From: Nemophila menziesii
Taxonomy: Eukaryota; Streptophyta; Magnoliopsida; Boraginales; Hydrophyllaceae
Assembly (NCBI GenBank): GCA_029959085.1
Contig: JARWIR010000050.1
Coordinates: 2,542,001-2,606,000, forward strand
Direction: 5' to 3'
DNA length: 64,000 nucleotides
Below the pieces are notes generated by a model. It made no database searches. It was not told the DNA's origin and saw only the letters and a list, made by a program, of their open reading frames with translations. The first letter of the stretch is position 1. Each line of letters begins with the position of its first letter. Shown here in pieces: positions 42,598-54,705 of the stretch. The position numbers and the translations under genes are program-made.

Positions 42598-43031
42598 TGG
42601 TATGTCCTGGGGTGCTATAAAATTAAGTACTGAAATAAAAGGAACCACAATACCGCAAGTGCACGGTTTTCCAAGTAATATTTGATAAATCGGGTTTCGT
42701 TATACGGTACAACTCAAGTATTAATCAAGTAGTTAAAATAATTGTTTGACAGGAAAGTAAAATAATATAATTTTTGTTTGGTTTTCTTAAATTTAAAAAA
42801 TGCAAATAATTAAAAATAAACAACTGAAAAGAAATAATGCTAGTAAAAGGACGAACTTCATAGATGAGAGATGTACTTGAGTCTCGCAAGGAATCCAACT
42901 AATTAATATAATCTGTTCTATGTTTAAGGGTAGAATTGATATTATTATATTAGTCGGGACTCTAATGTCTCCTAGTCCCCTGTCAGGTGGACCTAGGAGC
43001 TATCCTAAAGTACTATAAACCCCTACATGGG
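42598..43031 (-). repeat. solo-like Athila LTR, left part
   Basis: It starts TGGTATGTCCTGGGG and reads as an inverted Athila LTR up to ATGGG (43027-43031), where AthA inserted. It continues at 61147-62280, giving about 1.57 kb in total. The flanks (AAACT left, CAAAC right) are not a clean target duplication. Confidence 0.75.
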
Positions 43032-44809
43032 TGGTGGGTCCTAGGGTGTTAGAAGATATAGCGGTAAATAAAGATGAACCACAAACTACAAGTGTACAGT
43101 TGTCCCAAGTAATATATGATAATCAAGTTTGTTCTCAGGGACGGATTAGTTTCAACCCAAATATTAATCAAGTAGTAGGAATAATTGCTAAACAGGAAAT
43201 AAAAGATAAGAAATTTTGTTTGGTTTTTGTAAATTAAATATGCAAATAAAGTAAAGACTAAAATTAAATAAATAGAAAGGAAATAAAGCAAATAAACGAC
43301 TAACTTCAGATAAGAGAGATACTTGAGTCTCGCAAGGAATCCACTTATTCAATATAATCTATGTTGTGTTTAAGGGTAGAATTAGAATTATAATATTAGT
43401 CGGGTATCTAATATCTCCTAGCCCCCTGTCGGGTGGACCTAGGAACTATCTTAAAGTATCATAAACACCTGTTTGGTCGAATATGCCTCTTCGGATGATA
43501 TGATTTTACCTCTTTGGCTATGTAACTAGTTAAGCCTGTCGGTCAATAACAGACATTACACGGGTATTACCCAGATCTGTATTCAAACCCCCTGTCACAT
43601 GATCACTTCGCCACTAAAGTGAATAGCCCAAATACTAAAAGCTAATTATAGTTGTTCCTAAAAGAATTAGTAATGAAAACAAAGTAATATCCAATATATA
43701 AAACTCAATTCAATTTAAATCTAAACAATCCTAAATTCAAAACATAGATTAATTAATTAAGGTTCATCCCTTTAATGCGATTCTCAAGTATAAAGAAATT
43801 TAGCTCATAAAAAATTAAAGACTAACATTAAATAAAAGGAGTTCATGTTCAAATACAAAAGATAAATTGATAACCTAAAGGGTAGGATGACTGTTGATGG
43901 AAGAACAAGATTCCTCCAGCACTAGCTTCTCCTTGCCTTCTTGCTCTGACTTGAAAACCTTTAGCCTCTTGTGTAATTCTCTGAAGTGTGTGAAAAGAAG
44001 AGGCTAAGGGGTGTATTTATAGGTGTTATGGAACCCTAGGTCGAATTTACTTGGAGTGGAAGACAAGTTAAGAACTCTCAAATTCGTAGCCCTAAATTCT
44101 AGGAAAGGTAAGATTCTGGTGCTGATTTGATTTGGTCATATCTCATTCAATACTTATCCGTTTGAGAAGTTCCAATATATGAAACTGCTTGTCTCGGATA
44201 GAGATTTCCATTGGTGCAGACCACTTGTCCAGATTTCTAGCCAATATTAAGTTATGGACTCGTCTTTGAAACGTGGCTAGAATTTCAGATTCATAAGGCA
44301 GCTTTATCTTTTCCTTCTTTGCATATATCCTTCCTAAATCTTCTTATTTCCATGTAAATCTTCTGTGCTTTACTTCTTTATCCCGACTTGGTCTCTAAGT
44401 AATTACCATATATCTTTTAAAGCTTCACAATAAATAAATAATTAAACCACATATGCTTAAAAAGAATAAATCAATAAATCAATAAATCAAAAAATAGAAA
44501 TAGGAAAGTGCACTCTAAAAATAGAAACTCGAGTAGAAACCTTTCCTAACACACTAAAATACACTAAGACTTTAATTCTCACTTCTCCTCCTTGGATTGG
44601 TCTTTTCATGAAATTCAAGAGTCTATTAACTTTGCACTAAAAAAAAATCAAATTTACGCACAAAAGCTCAAAAAACGCAAATTGTCAATTTCCAAGGAGA
44701 GAAAGTGCAACATGATCAAATACGCATAAAGGTCTATCAAATAAGTCATTTATTCACCTATAAGGATGTCTCCAGAGGGCTAATAATTAGAACAAATAGG
44801 GAGACATTA
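43032..44809 (-). repeat. AthA 3' LTR
   Basis: 1778 bp, TGGTGGGTCC...GAGACATTA on the plus strand (the last bases are mutated from CATCA). Read on the minus strand it has the same internal pattern as the other Athila LTRs. Short ORFs near 43049-43291 are not genes. Confidence 0.9.
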
Positions 44810-44845
44810 AGACCCCAAACTCAAACCTTTGTCATCCCGACAAAG
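44810..44845 (-). other. AthA polypurine tract and pre-PPT hairpin
   Basis: On the minus strand, CTTTGTCG-GGA-TGACAAAG (44845-44827; one G-U pair) is followed by GTTTGAGTTTGGGGTCT before the LTR. Confidence 0.75.
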
Positions 44846-45594
44846 TAAGATAAAAACAAAGGATCTTTTAGGTGAACGCCAAAGGTAGAATCTAGTAAAT
44901 AATCCCAAAGCTCAACTTAAAACAAATCTCATATAGTCTAATCTAGGAATTAATATACACCTACACTTATCATGCAAAATCAAATACAAAACAATATCAA
45001 TCCAAAATTAAATTCACAATGCTAGAAGGTTACGCTTATTACTTATCTCAAGATGGTGGCTATAGAGTGGTCCTTGATCTTTACTTGCTTTGAACGCTCC
45101 ACTTAGAATATTCCCTATTAACTCACTGTGTATCTAGGAATCACGAGGTCTTTACGATTTTAGCATAGGCTGAAGGACGGTATGGTATGTATATTTAGTA
45201 AATTTGAAGTGAGCTTTTGGCTCTCTCCTCACTTACCATCAACAAACTGTCCAAGAGCTTGAGTTTACACTCGAATAACGTTCTCACTCAACCCAATTAG
45301 CGCACTTAATTAGTGTCCCCCAAATTTATCAAGGAGTTTTCTTGATGAATCTTGGAAGAATTCTTGAAAGCTTGATGATCTTGATGGTGTTTAATGGTGA
45401 TTGGTGATGAATTTGATGAAGAGGATGTGTTTATGGAGGATGGAGGAGAGAATTATTGATGTTGTTGTGTTTGTTGTGGAGGTTTAATCAAGCTTCAAAG
45501 GCTATTTATAAGGTTGGGAGCTGGAAAATTCGTATGGGGGAGGCTAGGGTTTGCTTCTGATAAGGTAAGAGTTGTACAAGGCATCAAATTCTTT
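44846..45594 (-). other. AthA tail with large internal deletion, no gene seen
   Basis: It aligns with the AthC tail up to about 45320, then jumps to sequence matching the leader of the AthC downstream ORF (AthC 31740-31870). The ORF and first hairpin are therefore missing. Confidence 0.65.
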
Positions 45595-45975
45595 AAACCG
45601 CCATGCTGACCGGCATACCGGCGGATATGGCCGGCTAGCCGGTGCTGGGCGTGTGTCTTTTTTACCTCTCGGCAAGAAACCCGAGACTCCACCCCGTGGC
45701 CACGGGTTTTCATTCCGTTGGCATACCGGGGCTAATGGCCGGCATATGCCGGTCCTGCATTTTGTCCAGGGGTGAACTCCGTCACAATACCCGAGGCGAG
45801 CTACCCGAGGGCACAAATTTTTCATATGGCTGGCATACCGGTATTCTCGGCGGCATGCTGGTGCGCTTCGTGTGATTTTTTCTAACTCTCGGCAAACAAC
45901 CCGAGCCTAGGACCCGTGGGCACGTGTTTTGCTCTGCCGGCATACCGGACATCTCGCCGGCATACCGGCCAGAGC
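45595..45975 (-). repeat. AthA GC-rich paired-palindrome block
   Basis: On the plus strand, CGGCATACCG (45611) and the perfect palindrome CGGCTAGCCG (45632) are 21 bp apart. GGCATACCGG (about 45720) pairs with the perfect CCGGCATATGCCGG (45739-45752). TGGCATACCG (45831) pairs with CGGCATGCTG (45851), and CGGCATACCG occurs at 45938 and 45958. Between them is the 14-bp palindrome CCCGTGGCCACGGG (45693-45706). Confidence 0.8.
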
Positions 45976-46188
45976 AGCAGATTTTTCCTTTGCGTTTCCT
46001 ACCACCCCAAACTCAATTCCTGCACCATTAAGACACTACCCTTCTCATTTATTTTAAAAGTAGACACTAAAACTCGACACTAACTTAGAATTATACACTA
46101 GGAATTGAAAAACTTAAAGCAATAAACTAATATACAATGAACTGGCTTTTGTTTAACGTCTTTAAGCTCGACGGGTTACCTCTTGCAT

Positions 46189-47286
46189 CTATTCAGCTTC
46201 AAGGAGGTACTTGACCTCCCCAGGATGTGGATCAACTCTGCGATTGGTATCCTCGCCTACATGGTAAAGTTTCAGACGATGCCCATTCACCATGAAGGTG
46301 CGTTGCTCGTCTGGATTCTCGATCTCTATTGCTCCATGAGGCGTAACTTTGGTCACCACGAACGGACCAGACCACTTTGATCTCAACTTGCCCGGATAAT
46401 TGCTAAACTTGGAGTTATACTTGAGGACCATATGTCCAACCTTGAATTTATTTTCACGAATGCGATTGTCATGCCATCTTTTCATTTTTTCTTTGTAAAG
46501 TTTAGCATTATCATAGGCATGAAATCAAAACTCATCAAGCTCATTAAGCTTCATCATACGATTCTCCGCAGCTAAGGTTGGATCCATATTCATCTCCGCT
46601 ATCGCCCAATAGGCACCCATTTCCAGTTCAAGATGTAAGTGACAAGCCTTACCATAAACAATGCGATACGGAGATGCACCGACAGGCGTCTTGAACGCAG
46701 TACGATATGCCCACAACGCATCATCTAATTTCATTGACCAATCCTTGCGTGTGGAGCCAACTGTCTTCTCAAGAATGGATTTGATCTCTCGATTAGAGAC
46801 CTTAGCTTGACCATTGGCTTGTGGATGATACGCGGTAGATACACGATTCCTCATACCATACTTCTCTAGAACTGTCTTCAGATATTTGTTCACAAAGTGT
46901 GAACCTCCATCACTGATAATAACTCGAGGTGTACCATGTCTAGTGAAGATGTGTGACTTTAAGAATTTAATCACTACTCACGAATCATTGGTTGGTAGAG
47001 CTACAACCTCTACCCATTTAGACACGTAATCAACAGCTAGTAGGATGTAAAGATTCCCGTTAGATGGTACAAAAGGACCCATGAAATCAACACCCCATAC
47101 ATCGAATATCTCAACTTCAAGAACATTATTACACGGCATCTCATCTCTCTTAGATATATTACAAGTAAACTGGAATCTATGACATTTCTGAACATACTCA
47201 TGACAATCCTTATGCAAAGTAGGCCAATAAAAACCGGATTGTAGCTGTAAAATCACCCTTGAAGTGTCCTCCATATGGTGAATCAT
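46189..47286 (-). pseudogene. AthA integrase
   Basis: Three minus-strand pieces. 46978-47286 has HHCC-type residues, but the second Cys of CHRC is Phe (CHRFQ); it also has the first catalytic Asp in [11 protein letters not shown]. 46525-46974 has the second Asp ([10 protein letters not shown]) and the Glu in KVSNREIK. 46189-46485 is the C-terminal tail (KWSGPFVVTKVTPHG...GEVKYLLEAE). Integrase inserts the cDNA into the genome. Stops at about 46975 and 46522 separate the pieces, and the missing zinc ligand would also impair it. Confidence 0.88.
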
Positions 47287-47923
47287 GACAACCTACAACA
47301 ATGGACAAAATATCCTTATCGGGTATGCATCTCCTTACCATCTGATCACTGCATGTTTTGTAGAGGAAAGGATCCTCCCAAAAAAAATGTTTAGCTCGAT
47401 GGACTAGTCTCTTTTTCTCTTGTGAGGTAGCTCCTTGAGGAAAAGAACCACTCACAATAAGATTTTCTATATCCGCATACCAAGGAGTTTCTAATGAATA
47501 AACTGAAAACAAACTCTCATCGGGAAACTCTTCTCTTACCAACTCAGGTCCTCCATTGGACTCGGAACCTTCAAGACGCGACAAATGATCAACAACCTGA
47601 TTATCACAACCCTTTTGATCCTGAATCTCTAAATCAATCTCTTGTAACAGTAGTACCCATCTAATCAAACGCGGCTTCGCATCTTTCTTTTCCATAAGGT
47701 ATTTAAACGCAGAATGGTCGGTAAACACAACAACTTTCGGCCCAAGAAGGTAGGAACGAAATTTTTCGTATGCATATACAATTGCTAGTAATTCCTTCTC
47801 AGTTACGGTATAATTAATTTGAGAACTTGTGAAGGTTTTACTAGCATAGTAAATAGAGTGAAATACCTTTTCTTTTCTTTGACCCAGAACAACGCCCATC
47901 GCAAGATCACTAGCATCACACAT
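47210..47923 (-). pseudogene. AthA RNase H and integrase zinc-finger start
   Basis: An open minus-strand frame of 237 codons. RNase H shows [33 protein letters not shown] and [14 protein letters not shown]. The H2C2 side of integrase begins at [13 protein letters not shown], after which the frame shifts (FLLAYFA). RNase H removes template RNA during reverse transcription. The start is set by a frameshift from RT near 47930-48000. Confidence 0.88.
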
Positions 47924-48001
47924 AATCTCAAACGGAATCTTCCAGTCATGAGGTAATACAATAGGTGCAGAAATAAGCTTCTTTGATCTCGTTAAATGCC
48001 T

Positions 48002-48910
48002 TTATGCAAGCTTCATCAAAAACAAATTTTTGTCCTTCTCAAGTAAGTTGCACAACGGCTTAGAGATTTTGGAGAAGTCCTGGATATAACGTAGGTAAAA
48101 ACTAGCATGACACAAAAAGCTTCTTACCCCTTTAACAGAAATAGGAGGGGGAAGAGTCTTGATTACCTCAATCTTCACACGATCAAATTCCAAACCAGCA
48201 CTTGAAACCTTGTGACCCAACACTATACCCTCTCGAACCATAAAGTGACACTTCTCCCAGTTCAAAACCAAATCAGTCTCCTTGCATCTAATCAATACCT
48301 TCTCCAAGTTCCGTAAACACTCCTCAAAGTTATCACCAAACACAGAAAAATCATCCATAAATACCTCAAGGAAATCATCAATCATGTCCCAGAATATTGC
48401 CATCATACATCTTTGAAAAGTAGCAGGTGCATTACACAATCCAAATGGCATCCTTCGGAAGGCAAAGGTACCAAAAGGACATGTAAAGGTTGTCTTGTGT
48501 TGGTCTTTTGGATCTACATAAATCTGATTGTATCCTGAATATCCATCCAAAAATAAATAATATTCTCTCCCAGCTAGCTTGCCTAACATCTGATCAATAA
48601 ACGCAAGAGGGAAATGATCTTTTCTGGTGTCCTTGTTCAACTTTCGATAATCTATACACGCTCTCCAACCAACAACGGTTCATGAGGGAATGGCTTCATT
48701 CTGCTCGTTCAAGATGGTAGTGATACCACCCTTCTTTGGTACGCATTGAACTGGACTCACCAATTCGCTACTAGCTATGGGATAGATGATTCCCGCGTCT
48801 AGCAACTTGATAACCTCTTTCTTCACCACTTCCTTCATAGCTGGCATCAATCTTCTTTGCCCTTCAACTGAGCGCACATTTTCATCGTCTAGAATGATTT
48901 TTTTTGGCAA
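48002..48910 (-). pseudogene. AthA reverse transcriptase
   Basis: The N-terminal part (48680-48910: EVIKLLDAGIIYPIASSE, VPKKGGITTI) ends at a single TGA after NEAIPS. The same frame continues through DYRKLNKDTRKDHFPL, FRRMPFGLCNAPATF and the catalytic EVFMDDFSVFG to 48002. All main RT motifs are present. One stop and one 3' frameshift inactivate it. It is the most complete RT in the window. Confidence 0.9.
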
Positions 48911-50112
48911 TAGGAAGGTGTCATACCTTTGATGTCAGCAATAGTCCAACCAATTGCCTCCTTATTAGCTCTCAGTATGCGCAACAGTTTGTCTTCTTGA
49001 CAACCTGTTAAAGTAGGTGAAACAATAACAGGCAGAGTGTTGTTAGTACCTAAATACGCATACCTCAAGTGTAACGGAAACGGCTTTTCTTTGAGTTGAG
49101 GGGGAGATTCGATAGATTGTTTCTTTTTAGACACTATCTCCCCAGGCTCTCGGAATGGCTCATAGGCGAGATGCCTATGTTTCATGTTTCCGGAATTCAA
49201 AGCAGCTACAGTCTCGGTTAATTCTTCCATCAATTCTGGTAAGTCAAGTGTTAGGGCTGCTTGCAAGATATCGTTAAAATTCATACAATCAAATGCTTCT
49301 TGCGTAGTCAAATCAAGTACTTCCATTCGGAAACACTCTTCAGGAAGATCTGGAAACTTCATGGCCCTAAAAACGTTGAACTTTACCTTCTCGTCTTGGA
49401 TTCGCATGGTTAATTCTCCGTTTTCTACACCAATAACAGTACGCCCCGTGGCTAGGAATGGTCAACCCAAGATGATGGGGACATTCCTATCCGCGTCGTA
49501 TTCAAGAATAACAAAATCAACAGGAAAAATTAAAGTACCTGCCTTGACGAGGACATCTTCGATTCATCCCTCTGGATGAGCGAGGGATCTATCAGCCATT
49601 TGCAGGATCATGGAAGTCGGTCTTGCATTTCCTATCTTCAGTTTTTTGAAAATTGACTTGGGCATCAAATTGATACTCACACCCAAGTCACACAAAGCTT
49701 TCCCTTGCCACTCATTACCAATCGAAATAGGAATCGTAAAACTCCCAGGATCAAGTGGTTTAGGTGGCAACTTACTTTGGCATATAGCGCTGCACTCTTT
49801 TGGCAATCCTATCATCTCATTCTCACGGTATGGTCTCTTGTTGGTAATGGCTCTTTTCAGAAATTTAACGTACTTCGGAACATCGCGTATAGCATCTAAG
49901 AACGGAACGTTAATATCAAGACCATGTACCATATTCAAGAACTTCTGATAGTCAGCCATGTCTCCTTTCTTCTGAACTCTGGAGGGAAAAGGTGGAGGAG
50001 GACGGGGTTCTGTAACATCTTTGGATTTTGTCTTTTCTGGAATCTTCTCCATTTCCACTACTTCAGGTTCATCTTCTTTCCCCACCACATATTTTGCCGA
50101 TTTCTCTTTCAC
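48889..50112 (-). pseudogene. AthA protease and protease-RT linker
   Basis: GAG end and protease are at 49564-50112: PPPPFPSRVQKKGD, then KALCDLGVSINLMPKSIF. The active site reads D-L-G-V instead of D-S-G-A, so catalysis is doubtful. A stop at 49563 precedes the flap region and linker (48889-49407), which runs through MRIQDEKVKFNVFRAMKFP into the RT N-terminal extension. Confidence 0.85.
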
Positions 50113-50124
50113 AGTTGTTTCTTT

Positions 50125-51786
50125 TTATTTCACCAAAGGAAAAAGAGGTGGTGTGTGCTTTTTACCACTTCGAAGTGTCACTGCATTACAATCTTCTCTT
50201 TGCTTTGGTTCCTCGGTGTCACTCGGTAATTGTCCCTGTGGACGCTGATTTAATTGCATTGCCATCTGAGATATCTGAGCTTCCATTGACTTAAGTGATG
50301 CGGTCTTAGATTGTTGAATGTTGATTAGTGTTGTCAAGGTTTGCTAAACATCTAATGCACCTTCTTGAGGTTGAGCAGGTAGAGCTTTCCGGTTCATGGT
50401 GTCAATATAAGCATCTTGCGGAGGTTGTCTCTAAGCTTGATTTCCATAAGCTTGTCCACCTTGGTAGTTGTTCTGTTGTCTTGGTTGAAAGTTATTGCCT
50501 TGGGGGCGTGGTTGATATGCATAAGTTGGATTAGCAGCCCCATTTGGATTTGAATATTGGAAACCCGGATGGTTTCTATTCGGTTGATAACCTTGACCAC
50601 TTGAATTATAATTTCCTCAGTTGGAAACAAACATTACGGATTCTGGATTGTTTTGACATTGCTCCCATTCATGATCTTGTGTACCGCAGTTAGAACACCC
50701 ATAAACTTCTTGTGTGACATAAACTTCTGTTCTTTTACCTGCAACACTCTTTGTAACAGCGAGAGTAAGCTGTTTTAATTGTTGCTCAAGTTTATTTTCC
50801 ATGGCAGTGAATTTTTCTTCAATCAATGCACTATTTCAACCTCGAATAGGTGTTCTCACAGTATTCCAACCCAGTTCATTCATTACAGTTCTATTCAAAA
50901 TAATCTTCGCATGGACTGGTTATACCTGTAGGAATCCACCACCACAAAGTAAGTCTAGATCCTTTCTTGAAGAGCCATCAAGTCCTCGGTAAAATATCTT
51001 CATCTGTTGAATTTCTGTGAGGCCATGATCAGGGACTCTTATTAAACAAACCTGAAATCTTTTCCAACTTCTACCCAAGTCTCATCTTGATCTTGAAGTT
51101 ATTTCAACTTGCGCATCCAATCTTATATTTGTTGGGTAGTATCTATCGAAGAACGCAGTTTGTAATGCGTCCCATGTTGTAATTGTTCCGGGTTCTTGAG
51201 AATCATGCCACTCACTTGCTCCATCAATAAAGAAGTATCTAAAATTAGCAAAATAAATTTGCTCTCTAGTTACTCCTTGCGTAATATAAGAATCGCAAAT
51301 TTGCATGAAATTCTGTACACCACGGATTGGATCTTTGCCAGGTGCTCCTCAGAAATTGCCATAACTCTGAAAGTGAGATAACATACCAGGATCGGGTCTG
51401 AATCTCTCGACATTAATATTTTCTCGGCCAATTCCGAGGGCAGGAGCTCTAAATGGAGCTTCTTCAGGGCCATTGATGAACCACAGATCATTATTTTGAG
51501 GAGGTTGAGCTTGTGGAACAACGAGAACAAGAGGAGGGTTGAGTTCATGATTTTCAGCCATTGTTTCTCTTGCTAATTGCTCCTCTAACTCTTTTGCTTT
51601 AGCTTCTCTCTTTCTTTTATTTGCTTCTCGAACTAGGTTTTTGGGATTTGCTAGAATCACGATATCTTCACGCATAAACCAAAACCTGTAAACCTGATAA
51701 AGAAAGACAACCCAAAGCGTAAAACTGAAAAATAAAACTAAAACTAAATTAACAATTAAACTACTATAGATTAACACCGGGGTCAC
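50125..51786 (-). pseudogene. AthA GAG (broken)
   Basis: The minus-strand start at about 51675-51786 leads into KNLVREANKRKREAKAKEL and a Pro-rich stretch. A TGA falls after QSYGNF (about 51350). The GAG core (51082-51306) has FFIDGASEWHDSQE and AFFDRYYPTNIRL. A CCHC knuckle, CSNCGTQDHEWEQC, is at about 50655-50700. The C-terminal Gln-rich part (50125-50337) ends in NAVTLRSGKK. At least three frame breaks. Confidence 0.87.
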
Positions 51787-51800
51787 ACGCTACCGTCCCA

Positions 51801-51813
51801 GGCAGCGGCGCCA
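51801..51813 (-). other. AthA primer binding site (tRNA-Asp)
   Basis: The minus strand reads TGGCGCCGCTGCC, one mismatch from the tRNA-Asp complement, 6 bp from the LTR end. Confidence 0.85.
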
Positions 51814-51819
51814 AAAACT

Positions 51820-53115
51820 TGGTGGGTCCTAGGGTGTTAGAAAATAAAGCGATAAATAAAGAGGAACCACAAACTGAAAGTGTACAGTTGTCCCAAGTAA
51901 TATATGATAATCAAGTTCGTTCTCAGGGACGGATTAGGTTCAACCCAAATATTAATCAAGTAGTAGGAATAATTGCTAAACAGAAACTAAAAGATAAGAA
52001 TTTTTGTTTGGTTTTTGTAAATTAAAGATGCAAATTAAGTAAAGACTAAAATTAAATAAACAGAAAGGAAATAAAGCAAATAAACGACAAACTTCAGATA
52101 AGAGAGATATTTGAGTCTCGCAAGGAATCCACTTGATCAATATAATCTATGTTGTGTATAAGGGTAGAATTGGAATTATAATATTTGTCGGGACTCTAAT
52201 ATCTCCTAGCCCCCTGTCGGGTGGACCTAGGAGCTATCTTAAAGTATCATAAACACATGTATGGTCGAATATGCCTCTTCCGATGATATGATTTTCCCTA
52301 TTTGGATATGTAACTAGTTAAGCCTGTCAGTCAATAATGGACATTACACGCGTATTACCTAGATCTGTATTCAAACCCCCCTCTCGGATGATCACTTCGC
52401 CACTAAAGTGAATAGCCCAAATACTGAAAGCTAACTCTAGTTTTTCCTAAAAGAATTAGTAATGAAAACAAAGTAATATCCAATATATAAAACTCAATTC
52501 AATTTAAATCTAAACAATCCCAAATTCAAAACATAGATTAATTAATTAAGGTTCATCCCTTTAATGCGATTCTCAAGTATAAAAAAAATTTAGCTCATAA
52601 GAAAAAGACTAACATTAAATAAAAGGAGTTCATGTTCAAATACAAAAGATAAATTGATAACCTAAAGGGTAGGATGACAATTGATGGAAGAACAGGATTC
52701 CTCCAGCATTAGCTTCTCCTTGCCTTCTTGCTCTGACTTGAAAACCTTTAGCCTCTTTTGTAATTCTCTGAATTGTGTGAAAAGAGGAGGCTAAGGGGTG
52801 TATTTATAGGTGTTAGGGAACCCTAGGTCGAATTTACTTGGAGTGGAAGACAAGTTAAGAACTCTCAAATTTGTAGCCCTAAATTCTAGGAAAGGTAAGA
52901 TTCTGTTGCTGATTTGATTTGTTCATATCTCATTCAATATTTATCCGTTTGAGGATTTCCAATATATGAAACTGCTTGCCTCGGAAATAGCTTTCCATTG
53001 GTGTAGACAACTCGTCCAGATTCCTAGCCAATATTAAGTTATGGACTCGTGGAATTTCAGATTCATAAGGCAGCTTTATCTTTTCCTTCTTTGCATATAT
53101 CCTTCCTAAATCTTC
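51820..53115 (-). repeat. AthA 5' LTR, inner part
   Basis: It begins TGGTGGGTCC and runs to the copia insertion point at TCTTC (53111-53115). It resumes at 60686. The uninterrupted sequence is seen at about 44330-44350 in the other LTR (CTAAATCTTCTTATTTCC). Confidence 0.92.
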
Positions 53116-53578
53116 TGTTACACTTGAATATAAACAAGAAGGTTTATTATACAAACCTTATACGCAGCGGATTGGAATGAAAAGTCCTGAATTTAGCCTT
53201 CTTGTAATTGATTCAATGAGAATGAATGAATCGCTTCTGCTATTTGGTCGTAAGTTTAATTACTAGAACTAAACCTTTTGTTTTCACCACCTAAATGTCT
53301 CAGAATTATCTATTGTGTGTTATTGATTTGGAGAGAAAAGAATTGTACGCTTAATTGTGTTGTCTGTGTTGTTGTGATTTTGTGAGAAAGAAAGGCTCTA
53401 TTTATAGAGCTGGAGAGTTGGTTTATTGCCTGTAAATAAACCACTCTCCCACATTCTCCATTTGCTCCACTTCCTCCACCATAAAAGTGGGACGTTATCT
53501 TTGATAACTTCCTGTACGCTCATGTCTTTCCCATCATGGGTGACATGGGATAAAAATATTTATTTTTTATTTCTTTCA
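53116..53578 (-). repeat. copia 3' LTR (no SINE)
   Basis: 463 bp, TGTTACACTT...TTTCTTTCA. It serves as the empty-site reference for the SINE in the 5' LTR: TGAATTTAGCCTT at about 53188-53201 occurs once. Confidence 0.92.
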
Positions 53579-54705
53579 TTCTCACACTCGCACATGATGG
53601 AGTTACAATCATTTCCTTTAGGTACATGCATTTCAATGCACCATACATCAATATTTCTCAAATCTTCTCATATACACATTTCTAGAATAATTCATCATAC
53701 TTGACAAAATAGGTCGTGCGACCGACAAGCATACGTTACTAATAACCTGTTAGGGTACATAGTTGCTCAAATGAAACCTCAGACTAATAATTTATTGTAT
53801 CATATTCAGTAACTCTGACCCCTTTAAATCTATATCACATCGTTTATGTGACCAAAAGAGTTCACTGACATAACTTCATGTGTCTCACTATTATGTCATA
53901 GTCCAAATTTACGCACATGATCGGTACCTGCAAGCACACACTTTGATACAGAATTTTAGTCTTCCCTTTACACTTATATCCTTTTACGTTGATTAGGTTG
54001 CTTTCCCAAACATACCCCATTAGACCGAATCATTCATGTTCATTAGTAGTATGTTCAAAGTAGAATACACCTAATCAACATATCAAGACATAGTAAAAAG
54101 TAATAAGGGCACAATTTTGAAGGCATCACACAATGAAGAGACAGGGATTGACTCTTCACTTCCTTCTGGTCGAAGGCACGCGTGGTATGACACACGTGTT
54201 ATGGTATTATTCATATATCTCCAATTATATGTCACAATTTTATAAATACCATACAAATATATAATTAGACAAGCCTCGTTGCCTAAGATGAATTCTTCGA
54301 TCGATCAACCCTTCTATGAAATTAATCAAGCAACTCATATCTGGCTCTTATAGACTAAGTAGATAGTGGGATTCTACTTCGATCATAATATAAGCTTAAC
54401 ATGGTTTATCCATGTTTATGATATCATCTTAACACTTAGTTAAGGCGACTATCTTAACTCAAGTTATCTTAAGGGTTCTTCACTACTATGAGTTAGTCTC
54501 ATCTTTGCACATTTCTTGTGCCAAAGGTGATTGCCCGTGTGATAGGGCCAATCTCAATCTATAGGACATACATACTTTAAAAATTAAATGCATTATAATA
54601 TATATCAAACATGATATTATTAAAATAAACAGTTAAATAAACATACTTATGAAAATATATACATGAATGCACATAAACTCGCAATATTCATACATTATAT
54701 TTTGC
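53579..54705 (-). other. copia 3' untranslated region, no gene seen
   Basis: About 1.1 kb between RNase H and the 3' LTR without coding potential. A weak purine stretch lies next to the LTR on the minus strand. A small inverted repeat, GGTCGTGCGACC, lies near 53711-53722. Confidence 0.6.

Noticed and set aside
45495..45875. ORFs of 67-93 codons on both strands
   Set aside because: They overlap the AthA palindrome block and are not conserved in AthC or AthB.
51660..51786. membrane or signal segment at the start of AthA GAG
   Set aside because: The hydrophobic start (LIVNLVLVLFFSFTLW) is upstream leader read in frame. Comparison with AthC places the GAG start later, near the Lys/Arg-rich region.
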